Source of the DNA: Chitinophagales bacterium
GTDB lineage: Bacteria > Bacteroidota > Bacteroidia > Chitinophagales > LD1
Length of the DNA: 64,000 bases
Assembly (NCBI GenBank): GCA_016787045.1
Contig: JAEUVA010000038.1
Location: 62,001 to 126,000 of the forward strand
Reading direction: 5' to 3'
In this document: positions 23,711 through 31,717 of the stretch, piece by piece
Numbering within the stretch: the stretch's first letter is position 1
Layout of the letters: each line of letters begins with the position of its first letter
Made by a program: the position numbers and the translations under genes
Notes under the pieces: generated by a model
What the model saw: the letters and a program-made list of their open reading frames with translations, nothing else
Database searches by the model: none
Told to the model about the DNA's origin: nothing

Positions 23711-24949
23711 TGTGATGTCATCGTCAAAGTCGGTATCTTGCTTAAAGGCAATTACATGTTCTATGAGTTTGGCATTCATATCGCCCACAGATTGATGAAT
23801 ATTTTGTTGTACAAAGTCAATCATACCCTCTGTTTCAAACAGTTTACCGTCATTGTTCATGGCTTCAGAGAGGCCATCTGTATAGTTGACTAACAACGCA
23901 CCCGGCTCTATTGTCACCTCTCCTGTATTTATGTACGGTAGCGAATCAAACATACCTAGTATGGTGCATCCCTTATCTAACAGTTGAGTTTCACCGGCAC
24001 TAAATAGCAGAGAGGGGTTGTGTCCGGCATTTACATAGTTAAGTTGCCGTGTTTTAAAATTGTAAGTAGCTACAAATAGAGTAATAAACTTTTCGCCTTT
24101 AGTAATCTCACAAACCTTGGTGTTGAGTACATCTATAAATTGTTGCAGAGAATACTTACGGGTAAGTAAAATGCGCATATTGGCCTGAAAGTTGGCCATA
24201 AGAATTGCTGCTGGAATGCCCTTACCCGAAATATCGCTGATGCAAAAGGCAATTTCGTTTTCATTTATCTGTATAAAATCATAGTAGTCGCCACCAATGT
24301 TTTTGTGCGGCTTGTAAAAAGCGCCCACTTCAATTTTTTCGTCATTGGGCAATTTGGTGGGTACCAGCATGTTTTGCATATCGGCTGCCAACTTTAGCTC
24401 TTTCTGCATCACCAACTGGTCTATCTGGCTTTTAAATAATTTCTTGTTTTCATTGGCCACCACTATCACGTTAGTAATAGTTTGTATAAATTTTAACTTT
24501 TCTTCTTTAGTGTCGCTGCTCTCTGTGCCAAACGTGCCAATAATTGCAAAACCAATGGGATCTTTTTTGTGCATCACCGGTATAATAAGTTCAAAATCGC
24601 TCAGCGATTCGTCTTTGAGTACAGCCACCGGGGTGATGTAGTGAAACGACAACAGCTTACTTGCCACATCATAATTGGTTACTCCAACCGGCAGTTCGCC
24701 TGGAGTAATACACATCCATAGATTGTCTTTATCGCGGATAAACAGCGCTACTTTTTTAACTCCCAGTTGTGCATGTAAGATGTTTTCATAAATACGTGCC
24801 AGTGCAGTAATGGGCATGTTGTTGTTCACCGCACGGGTTATCTCCAACAGTGAATCAATTTGTTGTTGCTTTACAGCTAGTAAGCGCTCTGTTGTGCTTA
24901 GTCGCTTCTTAAAAAAATTTAATTCGGAAAATGGTTGTTGATCAGACAT
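23687..24949 (-). CDS. GAF domain - SpoIIE/PP2C-type serine/threonine phosphatase
   Basis: A 420-residue signalling protein. Residues 1-35 form a short coiled coil, about 36-170 a GAF-like sensor domain, then a second coil and the PPM phosphatase domain (about 205-420). Metal-binding and catalytic landmarks are GGDYYDF, FCISDISGKGIPAAILMA, NAGHNPSLLF, NYTDGLSEAMN and DDDITLLSL. Such RsbU/SpoIIE-type enzymes dephosphorylate anti-sigma-factor antagonists in partner-switching systems. No anti-sigma or antagonist gene is adjacent, so the target is unknown. There is no membrane segment; it is cytosolic. A terminator separates it from the upstream gene on the same strand. Confidence 0.92.
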   Translation of the reverse strand: MSDQQPFSELNFFKKRLSTTERLLAVKQQQIDSLLEITRAVNNNMPITALARIYENILHAQLGVKKVALFIRDKDNLWMCITPGELPVGVTNYDVASKLLSFHYITPVAVLKDESLSDFELIIPVMHKKDPIGFAIIGTFGTESSDTKEEKLKFIQTITNVIVVANENKKLFKSQIDQLVMQKELKLAADMQNMLVPTKLPNDEKIEVGAFYKPHKNIGGDYYDFIQINENEIAFCISDISGKGIPAAILMANFQANMRILLTRKYSLQQFIDVLNTKVCEITKGEKFITLFVATYNFKTRQLNYVNAGHNPSLLFSAGETQLLDKGCTILGMFDSLPYINTGEVTIEPGALLVNYTDGLSEAMNNDGKLFETEGMIDFVQQNIHQSVGDMNAKLIEHVIAFKQDTDFDDDITLLSLRFK

Positions 24950-24965
24950 TGGTATAACACCCGCA

Positions 24966-25012
24966 AAATAAAAAATCCTGCCGACTGCGCGAATACAGCG
25001 GGCAGGATTTTT
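24966..25012 (-). terminator. Rho-independent terminator after the START/GyrI gene
   Basis: A 12-bp stem (AAAAATCCTGCC and its complement) with an 18-base loop that can itself pair at its base. On the minus strand it ends in a run of T, 14 nt beyond the stop of the 25026-26030 gene. It separates that gene from the phosphatase gene downstream. Confidence 0.8.
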
Positions 25013-25025
25013 AATGGCTAAAAAC

Positions 25026-26030
25026 CTATTTCACGAAGAAGTAAATTTTGGTGTACCACTTCGTGCTGTCCGGCTCTGCCATAGGGTCGCTGATGTATTC
25101 TTCAATTACTAATTCGGGATTGGTTTTGCCTAATTCTTTCAACTTGGCATCCATAGCTTCGTAGGGCTTTTTCATTTGCTCATTGTAAGGGCCATAGTAA
25201 TCTATCTGGTATGCTTTGCCAGCCGGCAAATTCAAAGTTGCGTAAGTTTTAGATGATGCCGCTTTGCCCGAAAAGGGTACCGCTGCAGCTACATCGCATT
25301 GCCCTTTTGCTTCATCATAATCATAGTAAACCGCCAGTGGAATACCTGGCTCTGCACCTGCTTTGGCTACCTCGGCATACATGGCCGGATAGTGCTGGCC
25401 AAAGAATGCACTCATGCTTTCAAACTTTAAAACCTCGCGTTTGCTCAGGCAGTTTTTTTCTGCCCAATCAATTTCTTTGACGGCATATACCGGTGCGCTT
25501 TCACAAATCTCTTTCAATTTTTTCAACCCTTTCTCATAATCTTTTCCAACCATGCCATCCATACCACCCATAAGGGTACAAATGATTTTAGATACAAAAT
25601 TGTTTTCACCGGTCATGCCCCATACCACTTTTACTCCTCCGTCCGTTTCTTCAAAATTCATGTAGGTGTGCGAGGTGCTTTCAAATGGTTTTACAAAGTG
25701 CAAGTCTTGCTCTAAGGTTTTGTTGGCTTCTATTGCGGTAACTGTCATTGACCCGGCACCGGCTTTGTCGTTGCCTTGCCAACTGTACTTTGCACCCAAC
25801 GTACCATCGGTACCTTCTAAGGTTACTTTCATGTTGGGATCAAGCTCTTGCCATGGACTCCACTTCGGAAATTCTGAAAAGTGGGTGGCGTTGTAAAAAA
25901 CAGTGCTGATGGGTGCTTTGATAAGCGTATCGCGCTTCACATCGTATTTGCCGGGGGCAAAAATGCCTATGGCAACCAAGCCAAGTACCAGCACGGCTGC
26001 TACAATGGCTACAATTCGTAAAATTTTCAT
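25026..26030 (-). CDS. Membrane-anchored SRPBCC (START-like) and GyrI-like effector-binding fusion protein
   Basis: A 334-residue protein with an N-terminal hydrophobic segment (IVAIVAAVLVLGLVAIGIFA, residues 5-24) acting as anchor or uncleaved signal. About residues 28-175 show a polyketide-cyclase-like SRPBCC domain: IKAPISTVFYNATHFSEFPKWSPW is its opening, with a central YSW..GSMTV strand pair. About residues 185-334 match the GyrI-like small-molecule binding domain seen in AraC-type regulators (LPAGKAYQIDYYGPYNEQ, then a C-terminal TKIYFFV strand). Both folds bind hydrophobic ligands. With no DNA-binding domain, a role in envelope ligand binding or stress is only a guess. Confidence 0.8.
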   Translation of the reverse strand: MKILRIVAIVAAVLVLGLVAIGIFAPGKYDVKRDTLIKAPISTVFYNATHFSEFPKWSPWQELDPNMKVTLEGTDGTLGAKYSWQGNDKAGAGSMTVTAIEANKTLEQDLHFVKPFESTSHTYMNFEETDGGVKVVWGMTGENNFVSKIICTLMGGMDGMVGKDYEKGLKKLKEICESAPVYAVKEIDWAEKNCLSKREVLKFESMSAFFGQHYPAMYAEVAKAGAEPGIPLAVYYDYDEAKGQCDVAAAVPFSGKAASSKTYATLNLPAGKAYQIDYYGPYNEQMKKPYEAMDAKLKELGKTNPELVIEEYISDPMAEPDSTKWYTKIYFFVK

Positions 26031-26114
26031 AAGGGGTATTGAGTTTGGTGAAAAGCAAAGCTATTTTTTTTTCCCACGCAAATACATTGCGCTCTGCATG
26101 GCCATTTTTGTTTC

Positions 26115-26924
26115 ATGAATCCTACCACACCACAAACTCCTGAGCAGGGAAAAGAACTTTCGGAATTGGAAATTTTGAAAGCGGAATATGTAAAACAATG
26201 GAATAACTACAATGTGCTTTTAGAGTGGGGCAAGCCACAGTTAGAGGCGCTTTACTATGCCAAATTGGGCAAGCAACAAATTGAACTCCTACTGCTAAAA
26301 AAAGAAGTGTATCAGCTAAAACGCAAAGTAGAATTGATGCAGGCCTGCATCAACCGCAACGAACCCATCAACACAAGCTATATTGATTTGATTGTAGAAA
26401 TGGAGGTGCTGGAGCAAGAAGAAAAAATTGAATTAGAGATAATAAAATATGAGCGGGCTAACCATTTGCTGGCCAACCTTGCCGGGCCTGAGCGCAGTGC
26501 TGAGCTACGTAAAACTTTCCGACAAATAGCTAAGCTGCTACACCCGGACATTAACCCGCACTTACCGGCAGAGGCCAGGCAACTGTGGAATGCCGCCATG
26601 GAAGCATACGACACGGGCGATTTAGAAAGTTTGAAAGCATTTTCGCTACTGGCTGCCGATTACCACCATGTCTCTACACCAAATGATGAACAGTTTTTAA
26701 GTACCCAAATTGGTTTGTTGAAAGAGGGCATCAAAAGGTTTGTGGATGAAATAGAAAAAATCAAAAACTCCTTCCCGTTTACACACGAAAAACTGCTGAA
26801 TGATGAAGAATGGATTGCCGAGCAGTTGCAATTAATTGCGCAAGAATCGGAACAAGCGTTAGCTCAAAAACAGGAGTACGAAAAAATTATTTCCATCATT
26901 TTATATACCTGCGAAAGTGAATAG
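26115..26924 (+). CDS. Coiled-coil protein with a J-domain-like HPD segment
   Basis: A 269-residue cytosolic protein. Residues about 10-120 are highly charged coiled coil. Then comes LRKTFRQIAKLLHPDINP with the HPD tripeptide at residues 143-145, preceded by a basic helix and followed by a helix ending AMEAYDTGDLESLK. That is the helix II-HPD-helix III layout of DnaJ proteins, which activate Hsp70. Another helical region (about 180-269) follows. No Gly/Phe region, zinc centre or C-terminal DnaJ substrate domain is present. The next gene, encoding a HIRAN protein, overlaps its end by 8 nt, so the two form a pair. Confidence 0.7.
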   Translation: MNPTTPQTPEQGKELSELEILKAEYVKQWNNYNVLLEWGKPQLEALYYAKLGKQQIELLLLKKEVYQLKRKVELMQACINRNEPINTSYIDLIVEMEVLEQEEKIELEIIKYERANHLLANLAGPERSAELRKTFRQIAKLLHPDINPHLPAEARQLWNAAMEAYDTGDLESLKAFSLLAADYHHVSTPNDEQFLSTQIGLLKEGIKRFVDEIEKIKNSFPFTHEKLLNDEEWIAEQLQLIAQESEQALAQKQEYEKIISIILYTCESE

Positions 26925-27303
26925 CCATATTGTACCCGTATCGTCCGGTTTGCTAGCTTTGCTTGGCCAAAAAGGAATAGCCGGTTCTGATTTGTTTTCC
27001 AGAGAAATACTGGTGCTGCGCACCATAGTGGCCGGAACATCTTACCGTAATATTCATACTGTAGAAAAACAATTGCTCGCAGATACCCTGCTACAACTAC
27101 AACGCGAAACAGACAATGAACACGATGAGTTGGCTATCAAGGTACTGTTAGATAAAGAACTGCTCGGTTACATTCCGCGCAGTAAAAACGAAGTATTGGC
27201 ACGGCTTATGGATGCCGGTAAATGCTTCACTTCTAAGATAACAAGCTTTGAATGGGAAGGGGCTTGGGCTCGGATTGACATTGATGTTTTTTTGAAGGAC
27301 TGA
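26917..27303 (+). CDS. HIRAN domain protein
   Basis: A 128-residue protein consisting mainly of a HIRAN domain (about residues 35-128). It begins with TIVAGTSYRNI and continues LQRETDNEHDELAIKVL and LGYIPRSKNEVLARLM, the conserved REPxNxxDxNAVxV and GYIPRxxA elements. HIRAN domains bind 3' ends of single-stranded DNA in SWI2/SNF2 helicases such as HLTF; stand-alone versions occur in bacteria, often with unknown roles. The start is the GTG at 26917, overlapping the end of the J-domain-like gene by 8 nt, so translation is probably coupled. Confidence 0.85.
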   Translation: MNSHIVPVSSGLLALLGQKGIAGSDLFSREILVLRTIVAGTSYRNIHTVEKQLLADTLLQLQRETDNEHDELAIKVLLDKELLGYIPRSKNEVLARLMDAGKCFTSKITSFEWEGAWARIDIDVFLKD

Positions 27304-27347
27304 GCTCATTGGTGATGTCCTGATGTTTTGTTTTACTTCGCGCTGTT

Positions 27348-29000
27348 ATGACCACAGAACAAAAAACATCGCTGCGTGCTTCGCATGGCACAAAATTACA
27401 ATGCAAGGGATGGGTACAAGAAGCCGCTCTGCGCATGCTGTACAACAACTTAGACCCCGATGTGGCTGAGCGCCCCGAAGAACTGATTGTGTATGGCGGA
27501 CTGGGCAAAGCTGCGCGCAACTGGGAGGCCTTTGAAAAAATTACGGAACGACTCAAGTCGTTAGAAGAAGACGAAACACTTTTGATACAAAGTGGCAAGC
27601 CGGTTGGCGTGCTGCGCACGCACAAAGATGCACCGCGCGTGCTCTTAGCCAACTCAAATTTGGTGGGCAAATGGGCTACCTGGGAGCATTTTCGCGAGTT
27701 AGATAAAAAAGGGCTGATCATGTACGGCCAAATGACTGCCGGCAGTTGGATATACATCGGCAGTCAGGGCATTGTGCAAGGCACGTATGAGACATTTTTA
27801 TCATTAGCCAATCAGCATTTTGGCGGTTCGCTAAAAGGCAAATTGAATGTAACAGCCGGCTTAGGGGGCATGGGTGGTGCTCAGCCACTTTCTATTACCA
27901 TGAACGAGGGCGTATGTCTGGCGGCTGAAATGGAAGAGTGGCGCATTCAAAAACGAATAGAAACCCGCTACTTAGACAAATACACTCATAGCATAGATGA
28001 AGGCATTGATTGGGCTTTAGAAGCCAAAGAGAAGGGGGATGCATTGTCTATTGGTGTTTGCTGCAATGTGGTGGACTTGCTGCAACGGCTCATTGACCGA
28101 AACATTACACCCGATACGCTTACCGACCAAACCTCAGCACATGATGAGTTAATCGGATATTTCCCCGAAGGATTGAATGTAGAACAGGCCAAAGTGCTGC
28201 GCGAAACCAAGCCGGAGGAATATTGTAATCGCTCCTTAGACACTATGGCTAAGCATGTGCGCCAAATGCTGGAATTGCAAAAGCGCGGTGCTATCACTTT
28301 TGACTATGGCAACAACCTACGCGGACAAGCCAAAGACAAACGTGGCGTGCAAAATGCGTTTGACTTTCCGGGGTTTGTACCGGCTTACATTCGTCCGCTT
28401 TTTTGCGAGGGCAAAGGCCCCTTTCGCTTTGTAGCACTTAGTGGCGACCCTAATGACATAGCCGTGTGCGATGAAAAGCTGAAACAACTTTTTCCCGATA
28501 ACAAAGGGTTGATTCGCTGGTTAAATATGGCGAAAGAAAAAATTGCTTTTCAAGGATTGCCCGCTCGTATATGCTGGCTGGGTATGGGCGAAAGAGAAAT
28601 TGCGGGTTTGGCACTTAATGAATTAGTGCGAACCGGTAAAGTGAGTGCGCCCATCGTAATTGGCCGCGACCACTTAGATACCGGCAGTGTGGCCTCGCCT
28701 AACCGCGAAACCGAAGCCATGATGGATGGCAGCGATGCCATTGCCGATTGGCCGATACTCAATGCGCTCATCAACACTGCGGGTGGTGCCAGTTGGGTAT
28801 CGCTGCACCATGGTGGCGGTGTGGGCATGGGTTACTCTATACATGCCGGTATGGTGATAGTAGCCGATGGTACAGCCGATGCCGAGCGCAGGTTAAAACG
28901 CGTGCTGCACAACGACCCGGCTATGGGTGTTATCCGCCATGCCGATGCAGGTTATGAAATTGCCAAAGCAACGAGCAGAAAGTACGGGTTAGATATTTAA
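27348..29000 (+). CDS. hutU: Urocanate hydratase
   Basis: Converts urocanate to 4-imidazolone-5-propionate, the second step of histidine degradation, with tightly bound NAD+. The 550-residue length is normal. Family signatures are visible: [12 protein letters not shown] near residue 49, the NAD-binding [12 protein letters not shown] near 170, [10 protein letters not shown], and [15 protein letters not shown] with the conserved Cys409 in the NAD/active-site loop. A further signature, [12 protein letters not shown], occurs near residue 365. The other hut genes (hutH, hutI) are not in the window, so the pathway is dispersed. Its end overlaps the convergent SnoaL-like gene by 4 nt. Confidence 0.97.
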   Translation: MTTEQKTSLRASHGTKLQCKGWVQEAALRMLYNNLDPDVAERPEELIVYGGLGKAARNWEAFEKITERLKSLEEDETLLIQSGKPVGVLRTHKDAPRVLLANSNLVGKWATWEHFRELDKKGLIMYGQMTAGSWIYIGSQGIVQGTYETFLSLANQHFGGSLKGKLNVTAGLGGMGGAQPLSITMNEGVCLAAEMEEWRIQKRIETRYLDKYTHSIDEGIDWALEAKEKGDALSIGVCCNVVDLLQRLIDRNITPDTLTDQTSAHDELIGYFPEGLNVEQAKVLRETKPEEYCNRSLDTMAKHVRQMLELQKRGAITFDYGNNLRGQAKDKRGVQNAFDFPGFVPAYIRPLFCEGKGPFRFVALSGDPNDIAVCDEKLKQLFPDNKGLIRWLNMAKEKIAFQGLPARICWLGMGEREIAGLALNELVRTGKVSAPIVIGRDHLDTGSVASPNRETEAMMDGSDAIADWPILNALINTAGGASWVSLHHGGGVGMGYSIHAGMVIVADGTADAERRLKRVLHNDPAMGVIRHADAGYEIAKATSRKYGLDI

Positions 29001-29365
29001 GCCGATCGAGTTAATTGTTCAGCCATCAAATACCAGTTATTGCTTTCGCAAACAAGTACAGCAGTTCCCCTGCCTGATCCTTGAACCAGTTGACCATTAA
29101 TTTCACCACTCCAACTGTAATCAAATGTGTAAACAGATGTGCATTCACTTTGCAATAGCCAATGTATGTTACTTATTATATACTTTTCGTTTTTAATGAG
29201 TGAGAAGTTGCGTTCGTAAGCGGCTTTAACTGCTTCTATACCTTTATGCACTGTTCCGTTCGAAAAGGTAACACAGCAATTTGTATGAATAAGCGGCTCT
29301 ACATTTTGCCATTCTTGTGTACTAAGTGCTGCTTTGTAAGCAGTAACAAAACTATCGGCAGTCAT
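28997..29365 (-). CDS. SnoaL/NTF2-like protein
   Basis: A 122-residue single-domain protein with the cone-like NTF2 pattern. An N-terminal helix pair ([21 protein letters not shown]) is followed by [23 protein letters not shown], where a catalytic or ligand site usually forms, and then four long strands ([14 protein letters not shown]..., [20 protein letters not shown]). Such proteins include ketosteroid isomerase-like enzymes and ligand binders or DUF4440-type immunity factors; nothing here decides which. It is divergent from the phenylalanine hydroxylase gene and overlaps the end of hutU. Confidence 0.8.
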   Translation of the reverse strand: MTADSFVTAYKAALSTQEWQNVEPLIHTNCCVTFSNGTVHKGIEAVKAAYERNFSLIKNEKYIISNIHWLLQSECTSVYTFDYSWSGEINGQLVQGSGRGTAVLVCESNNWYLMAEQLTRSA

Positions 29366-29437
29366 GTAGTAAATCTATGAAATGTATTGAAGCGATTTTC
29401 AAAACTCGCTATTGCTTTGGTGGCAGTTTTTATATTC

Positions 29438-30166
29438 ATGCCTATGTTACAGCAGCAGTACGATGAATATACACCGGAGCATTTTAAAGTTTGGGAAACT
29501 CTCTTTAATCGGCAAATTACAAACCTGCAACCTACGGTTACAGAAAAATATTTAGAAGGACTTAACAAAATCCAGTTTCACGCACACCGCATACCCGAGT
29601 TTACTTTCACCAATACATTATTGGCGCAAAGTACCGGTTGGCAAATACAGGCAGTGCCGGGTATAATACCCGACAAAGATTTTTTTATGCTTTTGAATGA
29701 GAAAAAATTTCCGGCAACTTGTTGGCTTAGAGATATGAGTCAGCTCAACTACATAGAGCAGCCCGATATGTTTCATGATGTGTTTGGGCATGTGCCGCTA
29801 CTTACCGACCCGCACTTTTGCGAGTTTCTTTTAGGGTTAAGCCACATAGCACTTCCACACATTAACAATGAATTTGCAATTGAACTCATGAGCCGCATAT
29901 ACTGGTTTACTGTAGAGTTTGGGTTGATTAAAGAAATTGGCAATACCAAAATTTATGGTGCGGGCATTGTTTCTTCCTCTGGCGAAACCGCGTATTCGCT
30001 TAGCCCTCAACCACAACACCTACCCTTTAATGTGACCCAAGTACTTCACTCGGCTTTTCATAAAGATAAAATGCAGGAAAAATATTTTGTGGTTGAATCG
30101 TTTGAAGAACTATATCACTGCTTGCCTCAAATAGAAATGGAGATAAATGCACTGGTTCATCAATGA
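29438..30166 (+). CDS. phhA: Phenylalanine 4-monooxygenase (aromatic amino acid hydroxylase)
   Basis: Hydroxylates phenylalanine to tyrosine with a pterin cofactor, O2 and non-haem iron. The 242-residue protein is the catalytic core alone, as in bacterial enzymes. The iron ligands are the two His of MFHDVFGHVP (His113 and His118) and the Glu of YWFTVEFGL (Glu160). YTPEHFKVWETLFNRQ at the N-terminus is typical. The ATG at 29438 is chosen. An in-frame TTG at 29387 would add 17 mostly hydrophobic residues like a signal sequence, unlikely for this cytosolic enzyme. It is convergent with the P-loop kinase gene, 3 nt apart. Confidence 0.95.
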   Translation: MPMLQQQYDEYTPEHFKVWETLFNRQITNLQPTVTEKYLEGLNKIQFHAHRIPEFTFTNTLLAQSTGWQIQAVPGIIPDKDFFMLLNEKKFPATCWLRDMSQLNYIEQPDMFHDVFGHVPLLTDPHFCEFLLGLSHIALPHINNEFAIELMSRIYWFTVEFGLIKEIGNTKIYGAGIVSSSGETAYSLSPQPQHLPFNVTQVLHSAFHKDKMQEKYFVVESFEELYHCLPQIEMEINALVHQ

Positions 30167-30169
30167 TTG

Positions 30170-30700
30170 TCAGATTGCTGAAAATAGTTTATGTAAGTCA
30201 TCATTTCTTTTTATGCGATAAATATTTGCCTTCGGGAAGTTTTCGTTGGTCAATAGCTGAACAAATTCTCTGCGTCTTCGGGAGTGTGTTTGCAGTATCC
30301 ACAGTAAAATAGATTCTTTCGAAAACAACAAGCGTGATACAGTTTCTCTGCACCCAATAAATGGCTCTTGTCTTTTAGCAATTCTAATAGCAGACCGCTT
30401 GAATGCCCGCCACAAATTGATATGCAATGGGAAATCCAACCAAATGATGTGTGTGGCATTGGGGAGAGTAATGCCTTTTGCTATGTTGTAGTTTCCGCAA
30501 ATTACCCAGTTATCGTTTTCGGCAACTACTTGTTTTATTTTTAGAAGAAATTCCGGCATTGCCGTAGGTACCCAATTCGGATTCCAATACAGCACATCCA
30601 GTTCAATGTGCTTAATGCCAAACTGCGCTGCGAGTTGTTGGGCAAGAGTTGTTTTACCCGAACCGGAGGTACCTAATATCACTACTCTTTTGTTTAACAT
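30170..30700 (-). CDS. P-loop NTPase, adenylate-kinase-like (FlaR-type)
   Basis: A 176-residue protein with a Walker A motif GTSGSGKTTL at the N-terminus. It is followed by HIELDVLYWNPNW, in which the LDxLxWxxxW pattern marks a family of small topology-modulation/FlaR-like kinases. A middle segment reads WVICGNYN and a C-terminal LID-like region is rich in Arg (HSRRRREF). Substrates of this family are not well established; nucleotide kinase activity is inferred from the fold. The gene ends 3 nt from the end of the convergent phhA. Confidence 0.8.
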   Translation of the reverse strand: MLNKRVVILGTSGSGKTTLAQQLAAQFGIKHIELDVLYWNPNWVPTAMPEFLLKIKQVVAENDNWVICGNYNIAKGITLPNATHIIWLDFPLHINLWRAFKRSAIRIAKRQEPFIGCRETVSRLLFSKESILLWILQTHSRRRREFVQLLTNENFPKANIYRIKRNDDLHKLFSAI

Positions 30701-30776
30701 AGCTGATGGGGCTGAGCGTAATACTATTAATCGCTATACTCTTTTTCTTGCTTCTTCAAATTGCTAGTTAGTTGCT

Positions 30777-31004
30777 CTAAAATGGCCATTCACATTTTTC
30801 TTTAACAATAAAATGCCTGCCTAGAAACGCCACAGCGTATATAGCGGAAGTCATTAGAAAAAAAGCAGCAGCTTCAAAGCAACTATGGCCAAACAGCACT
30901 AGTTTGGGGAATAAAAAGCCCAAGAGTAAACACACTATACTTAGTATGAGACAAAAAAATGCAATAAAAAAGATGGTAGCTTTCTTAATCGGCCACATGA
31001 CCAC
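30777..31004 (-). CDS. Hypothetical small membrane protein
   Basis: A 75-residue reading frame with two or three predicted membrane helices (ATIFFIAFFCLILSIVCLLLG and FEAAAFFLMTSAIYAVAFLG) and a charged C-terminus (VKEKCEWPF). The hydrophobicity pattern and typical codon use suggest a real gene, but I recognise no family. It lies between the P-loop kinase gene and the displaced copy of the carB 3' end, 21 nt from the latter. Confidence 0.5.
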   Translation of the reverse strand: MVMWPIKKATIFFIAFFCLILSIVCLLLGFLFPKLVLFGHSCFEAAAFFLMTSAIYAVAFLGRHFIVKEKCEWPF

Positions 31005-31025
31005 TCTTGCTTTGAAGAGTATGGG

Positions 31026-31109
31026 TTACCTGCTCAACATCATGCTCTTCTTCTTATACAAATCGCGGAACCACGGGTCGTAGAGGTCTTTGATAAAGCG
31101 GATGGCTTC
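31026..31109 (-). pseudogene. Displaced second copy of the last 28 codons of carB
   Basis: 84 bp matching carB positions 31634-31717 at 82 positions. On the minus strand it still reads the final 27 CarB residues and the TAA stop without change; both mismatches (31032 and 31083) are synonymous (Ser AGC for AGT, Leu CTC for CTA). The similarity stops exactly at codon 1 of the copy. It forms one border of the DUF4258/DUF2283 insert; the intact carB end forms the other. Confidence 0.9.
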
Positions 31110-31118
31110 AAAAATTTC

Positions 31119-31355
31119 CTACGCAGCCATGGCCCACTTATAATCACCAGCAGCTGCCTTACTCAATAACTCCGGAACATCTTTTTCGAGTATCTTGTTT
31201 TTTTGAGCATCAAGAATTTCTATCCCTACCAATTCCCCGTTGGGGCCAATGTTAAGTGTCACATTTTCGCCAATATGCAGGACGCGGCATTGATACTCCC
31301 CTTCTAAAAGGCGAATGTAAAGCGCATCTACTTCTTTATCGAAACTGATTTTCAT
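31119..31355 (-). CDS. DUF2283 family protein (antitoxin-like)
   Basis: A 78-residue protein of the DUF2283 family. It opens MKISFDKEVDALYIRLLEGE, the typical first hairpin with D-A-LYI. It then reads LNIGPNGELVGIEILDA, the conserved strand with GxxVGIEILxA, and ends in a helical tail (VPELLSKAAAG). Genes of this family are regularly found directly after DUF4258 genes and are considered the antitoxin-like partner. It starts 2 nt after the DUF4258 stop on the same strand, and is followed at once by the displaced carB end. Confidence 0.85.
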   Translation of the reverse strand: MKISFDKEVDALYIRLLEGEYQCRVLHIGENVTLNIGPNGELVGIEILDAQKNKILEKDVPELLSKAAAGDYKWAMAA

Positions 31356-31357
31356 AT

Positions 31358-31627
31358 TTAACTGTAATAAGTGTATACGGTAACAACTACTATTTCTGTT
31401 TGTTCGTCAACAAATATAGGCCTAACTTCCTTAATTGCGTAATGCCTATCACTCCATACAGCATTATGCTGAAAAGCATACTTGCACTCCAACTTGTTAC
31501 TTCGTGCAAGATACCATGGCGAATTGATGATTGCTGTTTTTACTTCTGATTCATTAGTGCCCCGTTCCACACATTGTTCTAATGCGTGTTTAGATAACCG
31601 AATCTGTTTGTTGCCATCGTATTTCAT
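31358..31627 (-). CDS. DUF4258 family protein (RelE/HicA-like toxin candidate)
   Basis: An 89-residue protein of the DUF4258 family. An N-terminal LSKHALEQCVERGTNESEVKTAI helix pair carries the conserved (S/T)xHAxxRxxERG pattern, here with Gln at the first Arg position. It is followed by strands with RSNKLECKYAF and a C-terminal IVVVTVYTY. Families of this shape include RNase-type toxins, but activity here is inferred from context. It starts 6 nt after the carB stop, so it probably depends on carB transcription, and precedes the DUF2283 gene. Confidence 0.8.
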   Translation of the reverse strand: MKYDGNKQIRLSKHALEQCVERGTNESEVKTAIINSPWYLARSNKLECKYAFQHNAVWSDRHYAIKEVRPIFVDEQTEIVVVTVYTYYS

Positions 31628-31633
31628 AAGTAA

Positions 31634-31717
31634 TTACCTACTCAACATCATGCTCTTCTTCTTATACAAATCGCGGAACCACGGGTCGTATAGGTCTTTG
31701 ATAAAGCGGATGGCTTC
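31634..31717 (-). repeat. 84-bp direct repeat, intact copy forming the carB 3' end
   Basis: Pairs with 31026-31109 in the same orientation, offset 608 bp, with 82 of 84 identical bases. Flanking sequence on both sides is unrelated between the copies, so the repeat is sharply bounded. Confidence 0.92.

Larger units (their letters stand above)
31026..31717 (-). mobile_element. Putative integrated cassette at the carB 3' end (DUF4258/DUF2283 pair between 84-bp direct repeats)
   Basis: Two 84-bp direct repeats, 608 bp apart, enclose a two-gene toxin-antitoxin-like pair. The proximal repeat completes carB and the distal one is a spare carB end. This is the layout left when an element inserts at the 3' end of a gene while restoring that end. 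No integrase is present. A simple tandem duplication with later gene capture is the alternative. Confidence 0.5.

Noticed and set aside
30274..30459. Alternative minus-strand frame within the P-loop kinase gene
   Set aside because: The overlapping frame carries a full Walker A motif and family pattern; the alternative has none.
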